The notes under the pieces are model-generated. The model searched no databases. It was not told the origin of the DNA and saw only the letters and a program-made list of their open reading frames with translations. Position numbers and translations under genes: made by a program. Below, piece by piece: positions 5,112 through 11,785 of a DNA stretch of 11,785 nucleotides (within the stretch, counting starts at the first letter, position 1; each line of letters opens with the position of its first letter). This DNA comes from Actinomycetota bacterium (lineage in GTDB: Bacteria > Actinomycetota > Acidimicrobiia > Acidimicrobiales > Iamiaceae), in assembly GCA_018268545.1 (NCBI GenBank), contig JAFDWI010000403.1, forward strand, positions 1 through 11,785, read 5' to 3'.

Positions 5112-6203
5112 TCAATGGCGCCGGACCGCCAGGATCGCGACGTCGTCGTTGAGACCGGATTCCGCGAAGTCGCGGGCCGATTCGAGCAGGGACTTGCACA
5201 ACACGCCGGGTTCGACGCCAGGGTCGCGTCGCAGCACGTTCGCGATGCGCTCCTCACCGAACAGATTGTCGCCATTGCGGGCTTCGGCGAGGCCATCGGT
5301 GTACATCAGCACGAGGTCCCCCATGTCGAGCGGGATCTCCCGGCTGAGGTAGGTCGCGCGTGGATCGAGCATCAGCAGCGGACCCGTCGCCCGGAGAGCC
5401 CGGACCTCACGGTCGTGCCACAGCCATGCCGCCGGGTGCCCGGCCGACGCGAACCGGAGCGTGGAAGCCGCGGTGTCGAACACGACCACCACGAGCGAGA
5501 TGAACTCTTCGGACCGCTCCAGTGTCGAGATCTGGCGGTTCAGTTCTTCGAGCGCCTGAGCCGGATCGCGGAACTGGCGGAGGAAGACCCGGAGCAGGTA
5601 CTTGGCCTGGAAGGCGGTGATCGAAGCTTCGATCCCGTGCCCGGTCACATCCCCGATCACCGCTGCGACGCGATTCGGTGCGACGCGGAAGACGTCGTAG
5701 AAGTCCCCGGCCATCATCCCCGTGCCCGCCTGGTAGACGCGACCCAACTCGAATCCGGTGAGGTCCGGCAGGTCCTCGGGGGCCAGTCGCGCGGCCCAAG
5801 CCTTGGGAGCGAGTTGCTCCTGGGTCAACACCTCGACCGCACGGCGCTCGATCGTGAAACGTTCTGCGGAGATGCGCACGGCATTGAGGAAATCGTGTGC
5901 GAACGCGAGCGACAAGCCGACCGGGACCAAGATCAACGTGAGTCCGTACACGGACTGGTGAGTCCGGAAGATCAACCCCACGGCCGTGGCGATGACGAGC
6001 GCCCCGTAGAGCGAGGTCGCGTGGACCTCTTTGCGGAAGGCCGTCCGAGCCAACGCCGCCGCATCGGAATCGGAGCCGAATTCGCGTTCGGCCCGGAGCC
6101 AGGCGCGCCGATGCACCACGGCTGAGCGGGCCCAGAAGGACGCCGCCACGAGACAGGCCGCGGTGACGACCGACAGCACGATGAAACCCATGACGGCACA
6201 CAT
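5112..6203 (-). CDS. Membrane-anchored SpoIIE-type PP2C serine phosphatase
   Basis: 363-residue protein phosphatase. The N-terminal part has a hydrophobic segment at about 5-25 and two more at about 64-80 and 86-102 separated by only a few residues, so about three membrane passes. A short linker (110-145) leads into a complete PP2C/SpoIIE catalytic domain: AGDFYDVF (165-172, metal ligand D167), GDVTGHG (184-190, D185), FASAGHPAAW (251-260), YTDGLAEARN (301-310, D303) and LNDDVAIL (351-358, D353/D354). All metal-binding Asp positions are kept, so the enzyme should be active on Ser/Thr-phosphorylated proteins, typically anti-sigma-factor antagonists. No PAS, GAF, HAMP or response-regulator domain is present, so the membrane part is the only candidate sensor. 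ATG 6203 is chosen for GGGGAG 4 bases upstream; ATG 6191 is possible. No anti-sigma factor or antagonist gene is nearby. Confidence 0.9.
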   Translation of the reverse strand: MCAVMGFIVLSVVTAACLVAASFWARSAVVHRRAWLRAEREFGSDSDAAALARTAFRKEVHATSLYGALVIATAVGLIFRTHQSVYGLTLILVPVGLSLAFAHDFLNAVRISAERFTIERRAVEVLTQEQLAPKAWAARLAPEDLPDLTGFELGRVYQAGTGMMAGDFYDVFRVAPNRVAAVIGDVTGHGIEASITAFQAKYLLRVFLRQFRDPAQALEELNRQISTLERSEEFISLVVVVFDTAASTLRFASAGHPAAWLWHDREVRALRATGPLLMLDPRATYLSREIPLDMGDLVLMYTDGLAEARNGDNLFGEERIANVLRRDPGVEPGVLCKSLLESARDFAESGLNDDVAILAVRRH

Positions 6204-6260
6204 CGTACTCCCCGAAATCGGCGGCTGGGAGTAGCGCGCTCGCCCGCGAGGGCGTTGCCG

Positions 6261-7739
6261 TCACCCGGTGGGGCCGCGGGATCCGCTCGCCCAGTGCGCC
6301 TCGGCGACACCGAGTTCGGTGGTCGGGGGCCGGTCCGACCACGGCACGATGTCCTCGAGGATCGCCTGCCAGTCCGCGGTCGCGCCCAGGTCGGCGAACA
6401 ACGCGTACAAGCCGAGGTTGATGCGTTGGATCAACAGGAATCCAGGGGGCACGTTGATGTGCTTCTGGACATCCGCGAAAGGGCCGTCGGTGTCGAACAT
6501 GCGGCTCACCAGACCGGCCGTGAACTCCCGGGTGATGAGCGTCGGCCCGTGGTGGAGCAGATGCTCGTAGAAACCGGAGAAATACTCGTGGAGACGCTCG
6601 TCGTCGACCGGCGCGTCCGGCTGGATGATCGAGGCGCGCACCAGCAGCTTCCGGAATCCGGACGGGTCGTAGCCGTCGACCATCGTGCGGTGCATCGCCG
6701 CGAACAGTTCGACCTCCCCGGGCGTGAACTCCTTGACGAGCCCGTAATCGAGGAACACCACTCGGCCGTCGTCGGTGAACAGGTAGTTGCCGGGATGCGG
6801 ATCGCCGTTGAACGCCCCCATCCGATACAGCGAACGCATCACGTAACGGAAGATGACCTCGGCCGAACGATCCCGCTCGGTCTGTGACCCGTTCACGACC
6901 TCGGCGAACGTCCGGCCGACGACCAGGTCGCTGGTGATCACCCGTTCACCGGACAGCTCGTCGATCACGTCGGGCACGACGATGAACGGGTGACCCCGGT
7001 AGTACTCGGCGAACCGGCGCTGGCGACTCGCCTCGGTGATGTAGTCGAGCTCCTCGCCGAGCCGGGTTCGCAGTTCGGTGACCAGCGGCGCCGCTTCGAG
7101 CGACGGGAACATCATCCGTAACGCCATGAAGAGCACATCGGTGTGTTCGAGGTCGGCGGCCATCGCCTCGGCGATTCCGGGATACTGGATCTTCACGGCC
7201 ACGGCACGGCCGTCGAGTGTCAGGGCCCGGTGGACCTGACCGATCGACGCGGCCGCGATCGCAACGGGATCCCACTCGGCGAAGAACTCGGTGACCGGCC
7301 CGCCGAGCGCGTCCTCGACGGTCGCCGTCGCGAGTTCGGGTGCCATCGGAGGGGCCGCTGCCTGGAGAGGGACGAGCGCGGCCCGCATCTCGTCGGGCAG
7401 ACCGAGGTCGAGATAACTCGCCATCTGGCCGAGCTTCATCATCACGCCCTTGAGATTTCCGAGCGTCTCGGTGACCTCGTCGGCGCTTCGTATCAGAAAC
7501 GCCTCGTCGAGCCGCTCCTTGCGTTCAGCCGACGCGAACGTGCGCTGGGCCTGATGGACCCCGTAGGTGACCCCGATCCGGCTCGCCGTCCTCGCGAGCG
7601 CACCGTTGCGACCCGTGGCCGCCACGACGGTCCCGCGATCGGAACGCCGGCGGCGACCACGTCGCCACCGCCGCAGCGCCACGATGGTCACTCCCCCGAC
7701 TGCCGCCGTGGTCCCGGCCAGAGCACGCGTCCGCTTCAT
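6261..7739 (-). CDS. UbiB/ABC1 (AarF-like) atypical kinase family protein
   Basis: 492 residues. Family hallmarks in order are KxGQ in MMKLGQMASYL (100-110, K102), the Ala-rich nucleotide loop AAASIGQVH (162-170), the ATP-binding Lys in VAVKIQYPG (180-188, K183), the acidic helix EELDYITEA (229-237), the catalytic loop NGDPHPGN (311-318) and the metal-binding DYG (331-333, in place of DFG). A short hydrophobic stretch at about 9-22 followed by an Arg-rich run (22-35) may be a membrane-attachment segment. Relatives act in quinone or lipid biosynthesis or membrane lipid homeostasis as ATPases and not as classical protein kinases. The frame stays open upstream into der, but ATG 7739 is the sensible start because the region beyond codes for der in another frame. 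It begins 37 bases after the der stop. No good ribosome binding site is visible. Confidence 0.9.
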   Translation of the reverse strand: MKRTRALAGTTAAVGGVTIVALRRWRRGRRRRSDRGTVVAATGRNGALARTASRIGVTYGVHQAQRTFASAERKERLDEAFLIRSADEVTETLGNLKGVMMKLGQMASYLDLGLPDEMRAALVPLQAAAPPMAPELATATVEDALGGPVTEFFAEWDPVAIAAASIGQVHRALTLDGRAVAVKIQYPGIAEAMAADLEHTDVLFMALRMMFPSLEAAPLVTELRTRLGEELDYITEASRQRRFAEYYRGHPFIVVPDVIDELSGERVITSDLVVGRTFAEVVNGSQTERDRSAEVIFRYVMRSLYRMGAFNGDPHPGNYLFTDDGRVVFLDYGLVKEFTPGEVELFAAMHRTMVDGYDPSGFRKLLVRASIIQPDAPVDDERLHEYFSGFYEHLLHHGPTLITREFTAGLVSRMFDTDGPFADVQKHINVPPGFLLIQRINLGLYALFADLGATADWQAILEDIVPWSDRPPTTELGVAEAHWASGSRGPTG

Positions 7740-7776
7740 CGCCGGGTCCGGTGTGTGCCAGACGGGGTGGTGCGCA

Positions 7777-9141
7777 TCACGAACGGCGACGCACGCGCAA
7801 CTTGACCGGCGTCGAACCCATACCCAGCTCACGTTTGAGCGTGTTCTCGAGGTACCGGAGGTACGTACGGGGAAGCTCGCGGTTCGCGAACAACGTGAAG
7901 GTTGGTGGATCGGTCGCGACCTGGGTCGCGTACAGGACCCGCGCCCCGTCGGGAGCGGGTTGCGCGGACTGGGCGGCCGCGACGATCTCGTTGACCCGTC
8001 GCGTGGGGACCCGCTTGCGGTACGCGTCGACGACATCACTGAGCGCCGGGAGTAACCGGTGCACACCTTTCCCCGTGAGCGCGCTGATCTTGAGGACGAC
8101 ACTGTCACCGAGAAAAGCGAGTCGGCGTCCGAGCTGCGTCGTGACCTGCTCGCGCCCTTCGGCGTCGAGGAGCTCCCACTTGTTCAGGACGATGACGATC
8201 GGGCACCCGGCACCGTCGACACGTTCGGCGAGTCGCTGGTCCTGATGGGTGATCCCCTCGGTCGCGTCGATCACCAGCAACGCGATGTCCGCGGTGTCCA
8301 CCGATGCGAGCGCCCGGACGGTCGAGAAACGCTCGGTCCCGGCATCGACCTTGCTCCGGCGACGCATCCCGGCGGTGTCGACGAATCGAATGGGTCCGTC
8401 GGGGGTCTGGACGACCGTGTCGATGCTGTCTCGCGTGGTGCCGGGCAGATCGTGGACGACGGATCGGTCTTCTCCGATCAATCGGTTGAACAGGGTGGAC
8501 TTGCCGACGTTGGGCCGCCCGACCAGCGCGACCGCGAAGATGCGACCGGCCTCGATGTCGCCCGAAGCTTCCCGCGGCGATCGATCAGGATCATCGGCGT
8601 CCACGGCATCGGGCGCGGGTGCGGGGCCGCGAACGGCTTCGAGCTCGGCGACGACGCGGTCGAGCAACTCCCCCGCATTCCGCCCGTGCAGCGCACTCAC
8701 GGCGATGGGTTCACCCAACCCCAACGCCATGAAGTCCCAGATGGCACCTTCGTGGAGTCCGTCGTCGACCTTGTTGGCGACCACCAACACCGGGCCGCCC
8801 CGGCGACGGAGCAGCCCGGTGATCCGGGTGTCGTCCTCCGCGGGGCCGACGGTCGCGTCGACGACGAGTATCGCGACATCGGCGTCGAGGATCGCCTTCT
8901 CGGACTGGCGCGAGACCTTGTCGTCGAGCTCGTCGCCGCGGACCATCCAACCGCCCGTGTCGACCACGGTGAAGGGATACCCGTTCCATTCGGTGTCGAC
9001 CTCTTTGCGATCGCGGGTCACGCCGGGACGTGCCTCGACGATCGCTTCTCTCCGGCCGATGATCCGGTTCAACAACGTCGACTTGCCCACGTTCGGGCGG
9101 CCCACGATGGCGACGATCGGAAGCGAGGACTGCGAGAACAT
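7777..9141 (-). CDS. der: Ribosome-assembly GTPase Der (EngA)
   Basis: 454-residue double-GTPase required for 50S subunit maturation. The first G domain has GRPNVGKS (14-21), DTGG (61-64) and NKVD (123-126). An acidic, Pro/Ala-rich linker spans about 170-200. The second G domain has GRPNVGKS (208-215), DTAG (255-258) and NKWE (320-323). A C-terminal KH-like domain ends in a basic KLRVRRRS tail. Tandem G domains plus KH are unique to Der. In the second domain the guanine-specificity motif reads NKWE where NKWD is usual, a conservative change. ATG 9141 is used; GTG 9147 (two residues longer) overlaps the upstream stop as GTGA and is an equally possible coupled start. There is no Shine-Dalgarno sequence, and a hairpin sits directly upstream. 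Confidence 0.95.
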   Translation of the reverse strand: MFSQSSLPIVAIVGRPNVGKSTLLNRIIGRREAIVEARPGVTRDRKEVDTEWNGYPFTVVDTGGWMVRGDELDDKVSRQSEKAILDADVAILVVDATVGPAEDDTRITGLLRRRGGPVLVVANKVDDGLHEGAIWDFMALGLGEPIAVSALHGRNAGELLDRVVAELEAVRGPAPAPDAVDADDPDRSPREASGDIEAGRIFAVALVGRPNVGKSTLFNRLIGEDRSVVHDLPGTTRDSIDTVVQTPDGPIRFVDTAGMRRRSKVDAGTERFSTVRALASVDTADIALLVIDATEGITHQDQRLAERVDGAGCPIVIVLNKWELLDAEGREQVTTQLGRRLAFLGDSVVLKISALTGKGVHRLLPALSDVVDAYRKRVPTRRVNEIVAAAQSAQPAPDGARVLYATQVATDPPTFTLFANRELPRTYLRYLENTLKRELGMGSTPVKLRVRRRS

Positions 9142-9142
9142 G

Positions 9143-9167
9143 GTCACCGGGTCGCCGAATCGGTGAC
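9143..9167 (-). promoter_or_regulatory. Hairpin immediately upstream of the der start codon
   Basis: GTCACCG (9143-9149) and CGGTGAC (9161-9167) are perfect 7-bp inverted arms with an 11-base loop. The RNA hairpin would cover the stop codon of the upstream gene (9146-9144) and the alternative GTG start, ending one base before the der ATG. It could couple der translation to ribosomes finishing the upstream gene. That role is an inference; the repeat itself is seen directly. Confidence 0.4.
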
Positions 9168-10202
9168 GATTTGTGCGATCGCTCGGGCCGGTTCGATGTC
9201 CGGGACCTCGGGAGCAGGTGTGGGCGAATCACCCCATCGACCGATGCCGTAACGGTCCCAGAACTCCGACAACCACACAGGCGGGCGGGCGTGCACACCC
9301 CAGGTGGGTACGCCTGCGGCGGCGCCTTCGAGCAAACCGGTGGAGAACACCGCCACCGCGCCCGCGCCGAGTTCGGACAGCGGCGGCCGCTCGGCGTCGA
9401 TGGTGACACCGGATCGACGCATCGCCAGGTGCGCCAGGCGGGACATCCGGTCGGTCTCGGCCGGGTGCGGTCGATACGTCGCCCCGGTGGTTCGGCAGAA
9501 ATCGAGCGCCGTCCGGAACGTGTCGAGGCGCGACATCTCCGCGCCGTGCAGTTGCCCGAGGAACGTCGGCGGACCGGACCGGTCACGTTCGGGGCCGGCC
9601 GTGCTGGCCGCGACTGCCTGCCACAGCAGTTGGCTGCCGACGACCTCGGCCGCGATGCCCCGCCGTGCCCGGGTGAGGAACGCGGCATCGTCGTCCGTCC
9701 ATGCGAGCAGCGTGCTCTCGTCGGGAAGGGGCGGCGACCAGGGCGTGAGCAAGCCGTGTTGGACGACGAACGAGCGGCCCTTTGCACGGCGGGCCGCTGC
9801 GGTCGCGAGCGCGCCGAACTCGAGGTGGGCCCCGATGGTGAGCGAACAACGCAGCGCCGGCAGCGCGTCGCAGATGTCCTTCGCGGACGTGACCGTCTGG
9901 GCGATCGCGTCGGGTCCACAGAGATCCCGTCGCGGCCGGGTCGCCAGGATCGCGATCCTCTCGGGTGCGATGTGCGTGAGTGGGTCGATGACCGCCCGTT
10001 CCAGACTCGGTGTCGACACGATCGATGCCGCGACGATGTCGGCCGCGTCGGAGCCCCGGGTGAGGATCGCCGTGGTCGGTTTCGCCCGTGGAAACGATCG
10101 GATGCGCAGGTGCAACGGGCGTCGACGTGCGTGCCAGCGATGCCAATCCGGTAGTCCGCCGGGGAATCTATGTTCGATGGTGGGGGCCGTTCGTGTGGTC
10201 AC
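9144..10202 (-). CDS. Putative GT-B-like glycosyl/glycerophosphotransferase, family uncertain
   Basis: 352 residues from GTG 10202. I do not recognise a characterised family. The pattern resembles GT-B enzymes of the capsule or teichoic-acid type: VVQHGLLTPW with QHG at 148-150, LGQLHGAE (215-222), YRPHPAE (243-249, like the KPHP nucleotide-sugar motif of polysaccharide transferases) and a glycine-rich late motif FSTGLLEGAAAGVP (286-299) where donor-binding loops usually sit, followed by an aromatic segment WLSEFWDRYGIGRW. No signal peptide or membrane segment is evident, so it is probably cytoplasmic. The frame is open back to ATG 10346, which would overlap the sulfatase end. I prefer 10202 because the extra 48 residues look non-conserved, but no start has a good ribosome binding site. 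It overlaps der by the GTGA at its stop, suggesting co-translation. Confidence 0.65.
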   Translation of the reverse strand: MTTRTAPTIEHRFPGGLPDWHRWHARRRPLHLRIRSFPRAKPTTAILTRGSDAADIVAASIVSTPSLERAVIDPLTHIAPERIAILATRPRRDLCGPDAIAQTVTSAKDICDALPALRCSLTIGAHLEFGALATAAARRAKGRSFVVQHGLLTPWSPPLPDESTLLAWTDDDAAFLTRARRGIAAEVVGSQLLWQAVAASTAGPERDRSGPPTFLGQLHGAEMSRLDTFRTALDFCRTTGATYRPHPAETDRMSRLAHLAMRRSGVTIDAERPPLSELGAGAVAVFSTGLLEGAAAGVPTWGVHARPPVWLSEFWDRYGIGRWGDSPTPAPEVPDIEPARAIAQIVTDSATR

Positions 10203-10311
10203 GGTCGGAACTCGTCTGTCGGATCGATGCACGATGTGAAGGCGCCGCGTCTCGAAGTCCGGACGATCAGATTCCCACGGCCGCCCCCGAGGATAGCCGT
10301 CGGCGACGGTG

Positions 10312-11785
10312 TCATTCGTGTTCGAGCAGACGATGCAGGTGTGCATCGTCGAGGTCCGCTGGTTCGAGCGCGTGGCTCTGCACGCGCACGCTTCGCACCA
10401 CGGCGCCGCTGAGATGATCCGGCGGGTCGTAGGTTTCGGCGACGGGCAGACCGGCGTCGTGCCCGAGGCGGAGACCGGCGCCGCCGATCTGCCACCGGAA
10501 CGGGAGATCGTCGATCAGCAATGCTTCGGCAACGGGCTCGTCGTCGACGAACAGGCGGATCGGTCCGCCGCCCTCGGGCCGTCGCCGGAATTCGAGCGCG
10601 ATCTCGTGATCACCCGGGTCGAGACGAACGCTCGACTCGAGATCGGTCGGGGCCCCGAACAGTCGGAGGTGGGCGTGGGGCTCGCCGCCGGCGAGGCGCA
10701 GTGCCCACCCGCTGTTCCAGTCCCCGAGCGCCGCGATCGTGCCCTTTGCATCCCCGGTGGAGCATCCGACGTCCGCGATGATCGTGAACCCCGGGCCCAT
10801 CGGCGGGAGAAAGTCCTCTGCGACGGGCGACCCGCCGGGACGGTAGGAGACGTCGAATCCCGACGGCCACGGGTTCGCCTCGAGCGCGACGCTTCGCCCG
10901 ATGAACGTGTCATCCAGTGGGAGCACATTGTTCCGACCCGCTTCGGCCCACCATGCGTCGCGAAGTTCCACGACCTTCTCGGGTCGTTCGGACGCGAGGT
11001 CGGTGACCTCGGCGAAGTCCTCGTCGACGTGGAACAGGCACCAGTTGTCGTCCTCGAAGCGGTGGGACCCGGTCACGAGTTCGTGTTCGACGGACATCTG
11101 GGCACCGACATGGTCCGTGGTCACCTTCCAGCCGTCGAGATACATCGCGCGTGAGCCGAGCAGTTCGAAGTACTGCCTGCTCCGCGGTGCCGGCGCGTCC
11201 GGGTCCGCGAAGGTCCCGAGGATGCTCGCACCGTCGAGCTCCCGTTGGACGACCCCGTCGACGACGCTCGGCCGCTCGAGGCCTGCCGCATCGAGCAGCG
11301 TCGGCAGGACGTCGACCGCGTGACAGAACTGGGGACGGATCCCACCCGCCACGGCATCGGGGATACCGCCCGGCCAACGAGCGATCAGCGGTGTGCGGAC
11401 CCCGCCGAGCCACGTGTAGCGCTTCCACAGTTTGAACGGAGTGTTGCCGGCCCAGGCCCAGCCCCACGGGTAGTGCTCGTAGGACCGTGGGCCGCCGAGG
11501 TGGTCGATCAACCGAAGCGTCTCGGAGACATCGTCGAGGCGGTCGTGGGTGAAGCGGAGCTCGTTGAACGATCCGTGCGGGCCTCCTTCGGCGCTCGCAC
11601 CGTTGTCCGAGCACAACAGGACCAGGGTGTCCTCGGTCAGTCCCATGTCGTCGAGGCCACCCAACAGGCGCCCGATCTGTGCATCGGTGTGGGCGAGGAA
11701 TCCGGCGTACACCTCCATCATGCGGGCGAACAGTCGGCGATGATCTGTGCCGAGATCGGCCCACCCGGTGACCCAAGGGGGCCGA
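10312..11785 (-). CDS. Arylsulfatase, 5' end outside the window
   Basis: The frame enters at the right edge already inside the enzyme (PPWVTGWADL, 21 codons before the ATG at 11721), so the N-terminal half with the formylglycine CxPxR motif is missing from view. 490 codons are visible. From the 11721 ATG, the sulfatase core shows HTDAQIGRLL (11-20), CSDNGASAEGG (37-47) with the Asp/Asn pair that binds calcium, NTPFKLWKR (93-101) with the active-site Lys, GGVRTPLIARWP (106-117) and HAVDVLPTLLDAAG. About residues 280-460 form a C-terminal extension with many beta-type strands (GFTIIADVGCS, HAHLRLFG, IRLFVDDEP), probably a concanavalin-like sandwich. This is the architecture of the large actinobacterial AtsA/AtsD sulfatases. 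It cleaves sulfate esters; the substrate is unknown. The internal ATG at 11721 is not the start. Confidence 0.92.
   Translation of the reverse strand, partial: RPPWVTGWADLGTDHRRLFARMMEVYAGFLAHTDAQIGRLLGGLDDMGLTEDTLVLLCSDNGASAEGGPHGSFNELRFTHDRLDDVSETLRLIDHLGGPRSYEHYPWGWAWAGNTPFKLWKRYTWLGGVRTPLIARWPGGIPDAVAGGIRPQFCHAVDVLPTLLDAAGLERPSVVDGVVQRELDGASILGTFADPDAPAPRSRQYFELLGSRAMYLDGWKVTTDHVGAQMSVEHELVTGSHRFEDDNWCLFHVDEDFAEVTDLASERPEKVVELRDAWWAEAGRNNVLPLDDTFIGRSVALEANPWPSGFDVSYRPGGSPVAEDFLPPMGPGFTIIADVGCSTGDAKGTIAALGDWNSGWALRLAGGEPHAHLRLFGAPTDLESSVRLDPGDHEIALEFRRRPEGGGPIRLFVDDEPVAEALLIDDLPFRWQIGGAGLRLGHDAGLPVAETYDPPDHLSGAVVRSVRVQSHALEPADLDDAHLHRLLEHE

Noticed and set aside
6241..6254. Hairpin CGCCC-GCGA-GGGCG between the UbiB-like gene and the phosphatase gene
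   Set aside because: The stem has 5 bp and no T-run; the spacer is only 57 bases and the genes may be co-transcribed.
7740..8108. Possible 123-residue N-terminal extension of the UbiB-like gene
   Set aside because: The frame is open only because it overlaps der in another frame; the extra residues are Arg/Ser-rich and unlike the family. ATG 7739 fits the family's usual length.
10297..10309. Hairpin CCGTC-GGC-GACGG after the sulfatase stop as a terminator
   Set aside because: The stem has only 5 bp with a 3-base loop and no T-run follows, which is common by chance in such GC-rich sequence.

Overview
This window is high-GC DNA whose gene content fits an actinobacterium: a large arylsulfatase of the mycobacterial AtsA/AtsD type, a carboxyltransferase-type acyl-CoA carboxylase subunit, a SpoIIE-type phosphatase, a UbiB-like kinase and a CCA-encoding tRNA-Pro. 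An Acidimicrobiia-like host is my guess; nothing in the window fixes the taxon.

Bases 1-1441 are accessory DNA. An intact IS630-family insertion sequence (123-1274) has two copies of a small non-coding TIR-bounded element (MITE-like) on either side in opposite orientation. The left copy (1-120) is cut by the window edge and the right copy (1277-1438) is complete. All elements abut through TA dinucleotides inside CTAG. By eye, the only three CTAG tetranucleotides in the whole window are these junctions. The transposase frame has no stop codon of its own: its TAG is completed by the target TA and the next flanking base, as described for IS870. The outer end of the right MITE lies 12 bases before the start codon of a HIT-family hydrolase gene (1451-1879).

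Bases 1880-2168 hold a tRNA-Pro(GGG) on the minus strand, its probable promoter, and short spacers.

From 2169 to the right edge all genes lie on the minus strand and are tightly packed. In transcription order they are: an arylsulfatase (5' end outside the window), an unrecognised GT-B-like protein, the ribosome-assembly GTPase Der, a UbiB/ABC1-like atypical kinase, a membrane-anchored SpoIIE-type phosphatase, an acyl-CoA carboxylase carboxyltransferase subunit, an HMG-CoA-lyase-like enzyme and a small zinc-ribbon membrane protein. The last three almost touch and form a likely transcription unit around acyl-CoA or branched-chain carbon metabolism. The lyase has Ser in place of the family's catalytic Cys, so its reaction is uncertain.

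I do not see a complete novel defence or biosynthetic system. The most notable features are the CTAG-chained IS/MITE cluster with its target-supplied stop codon, and the altered lyase active site.
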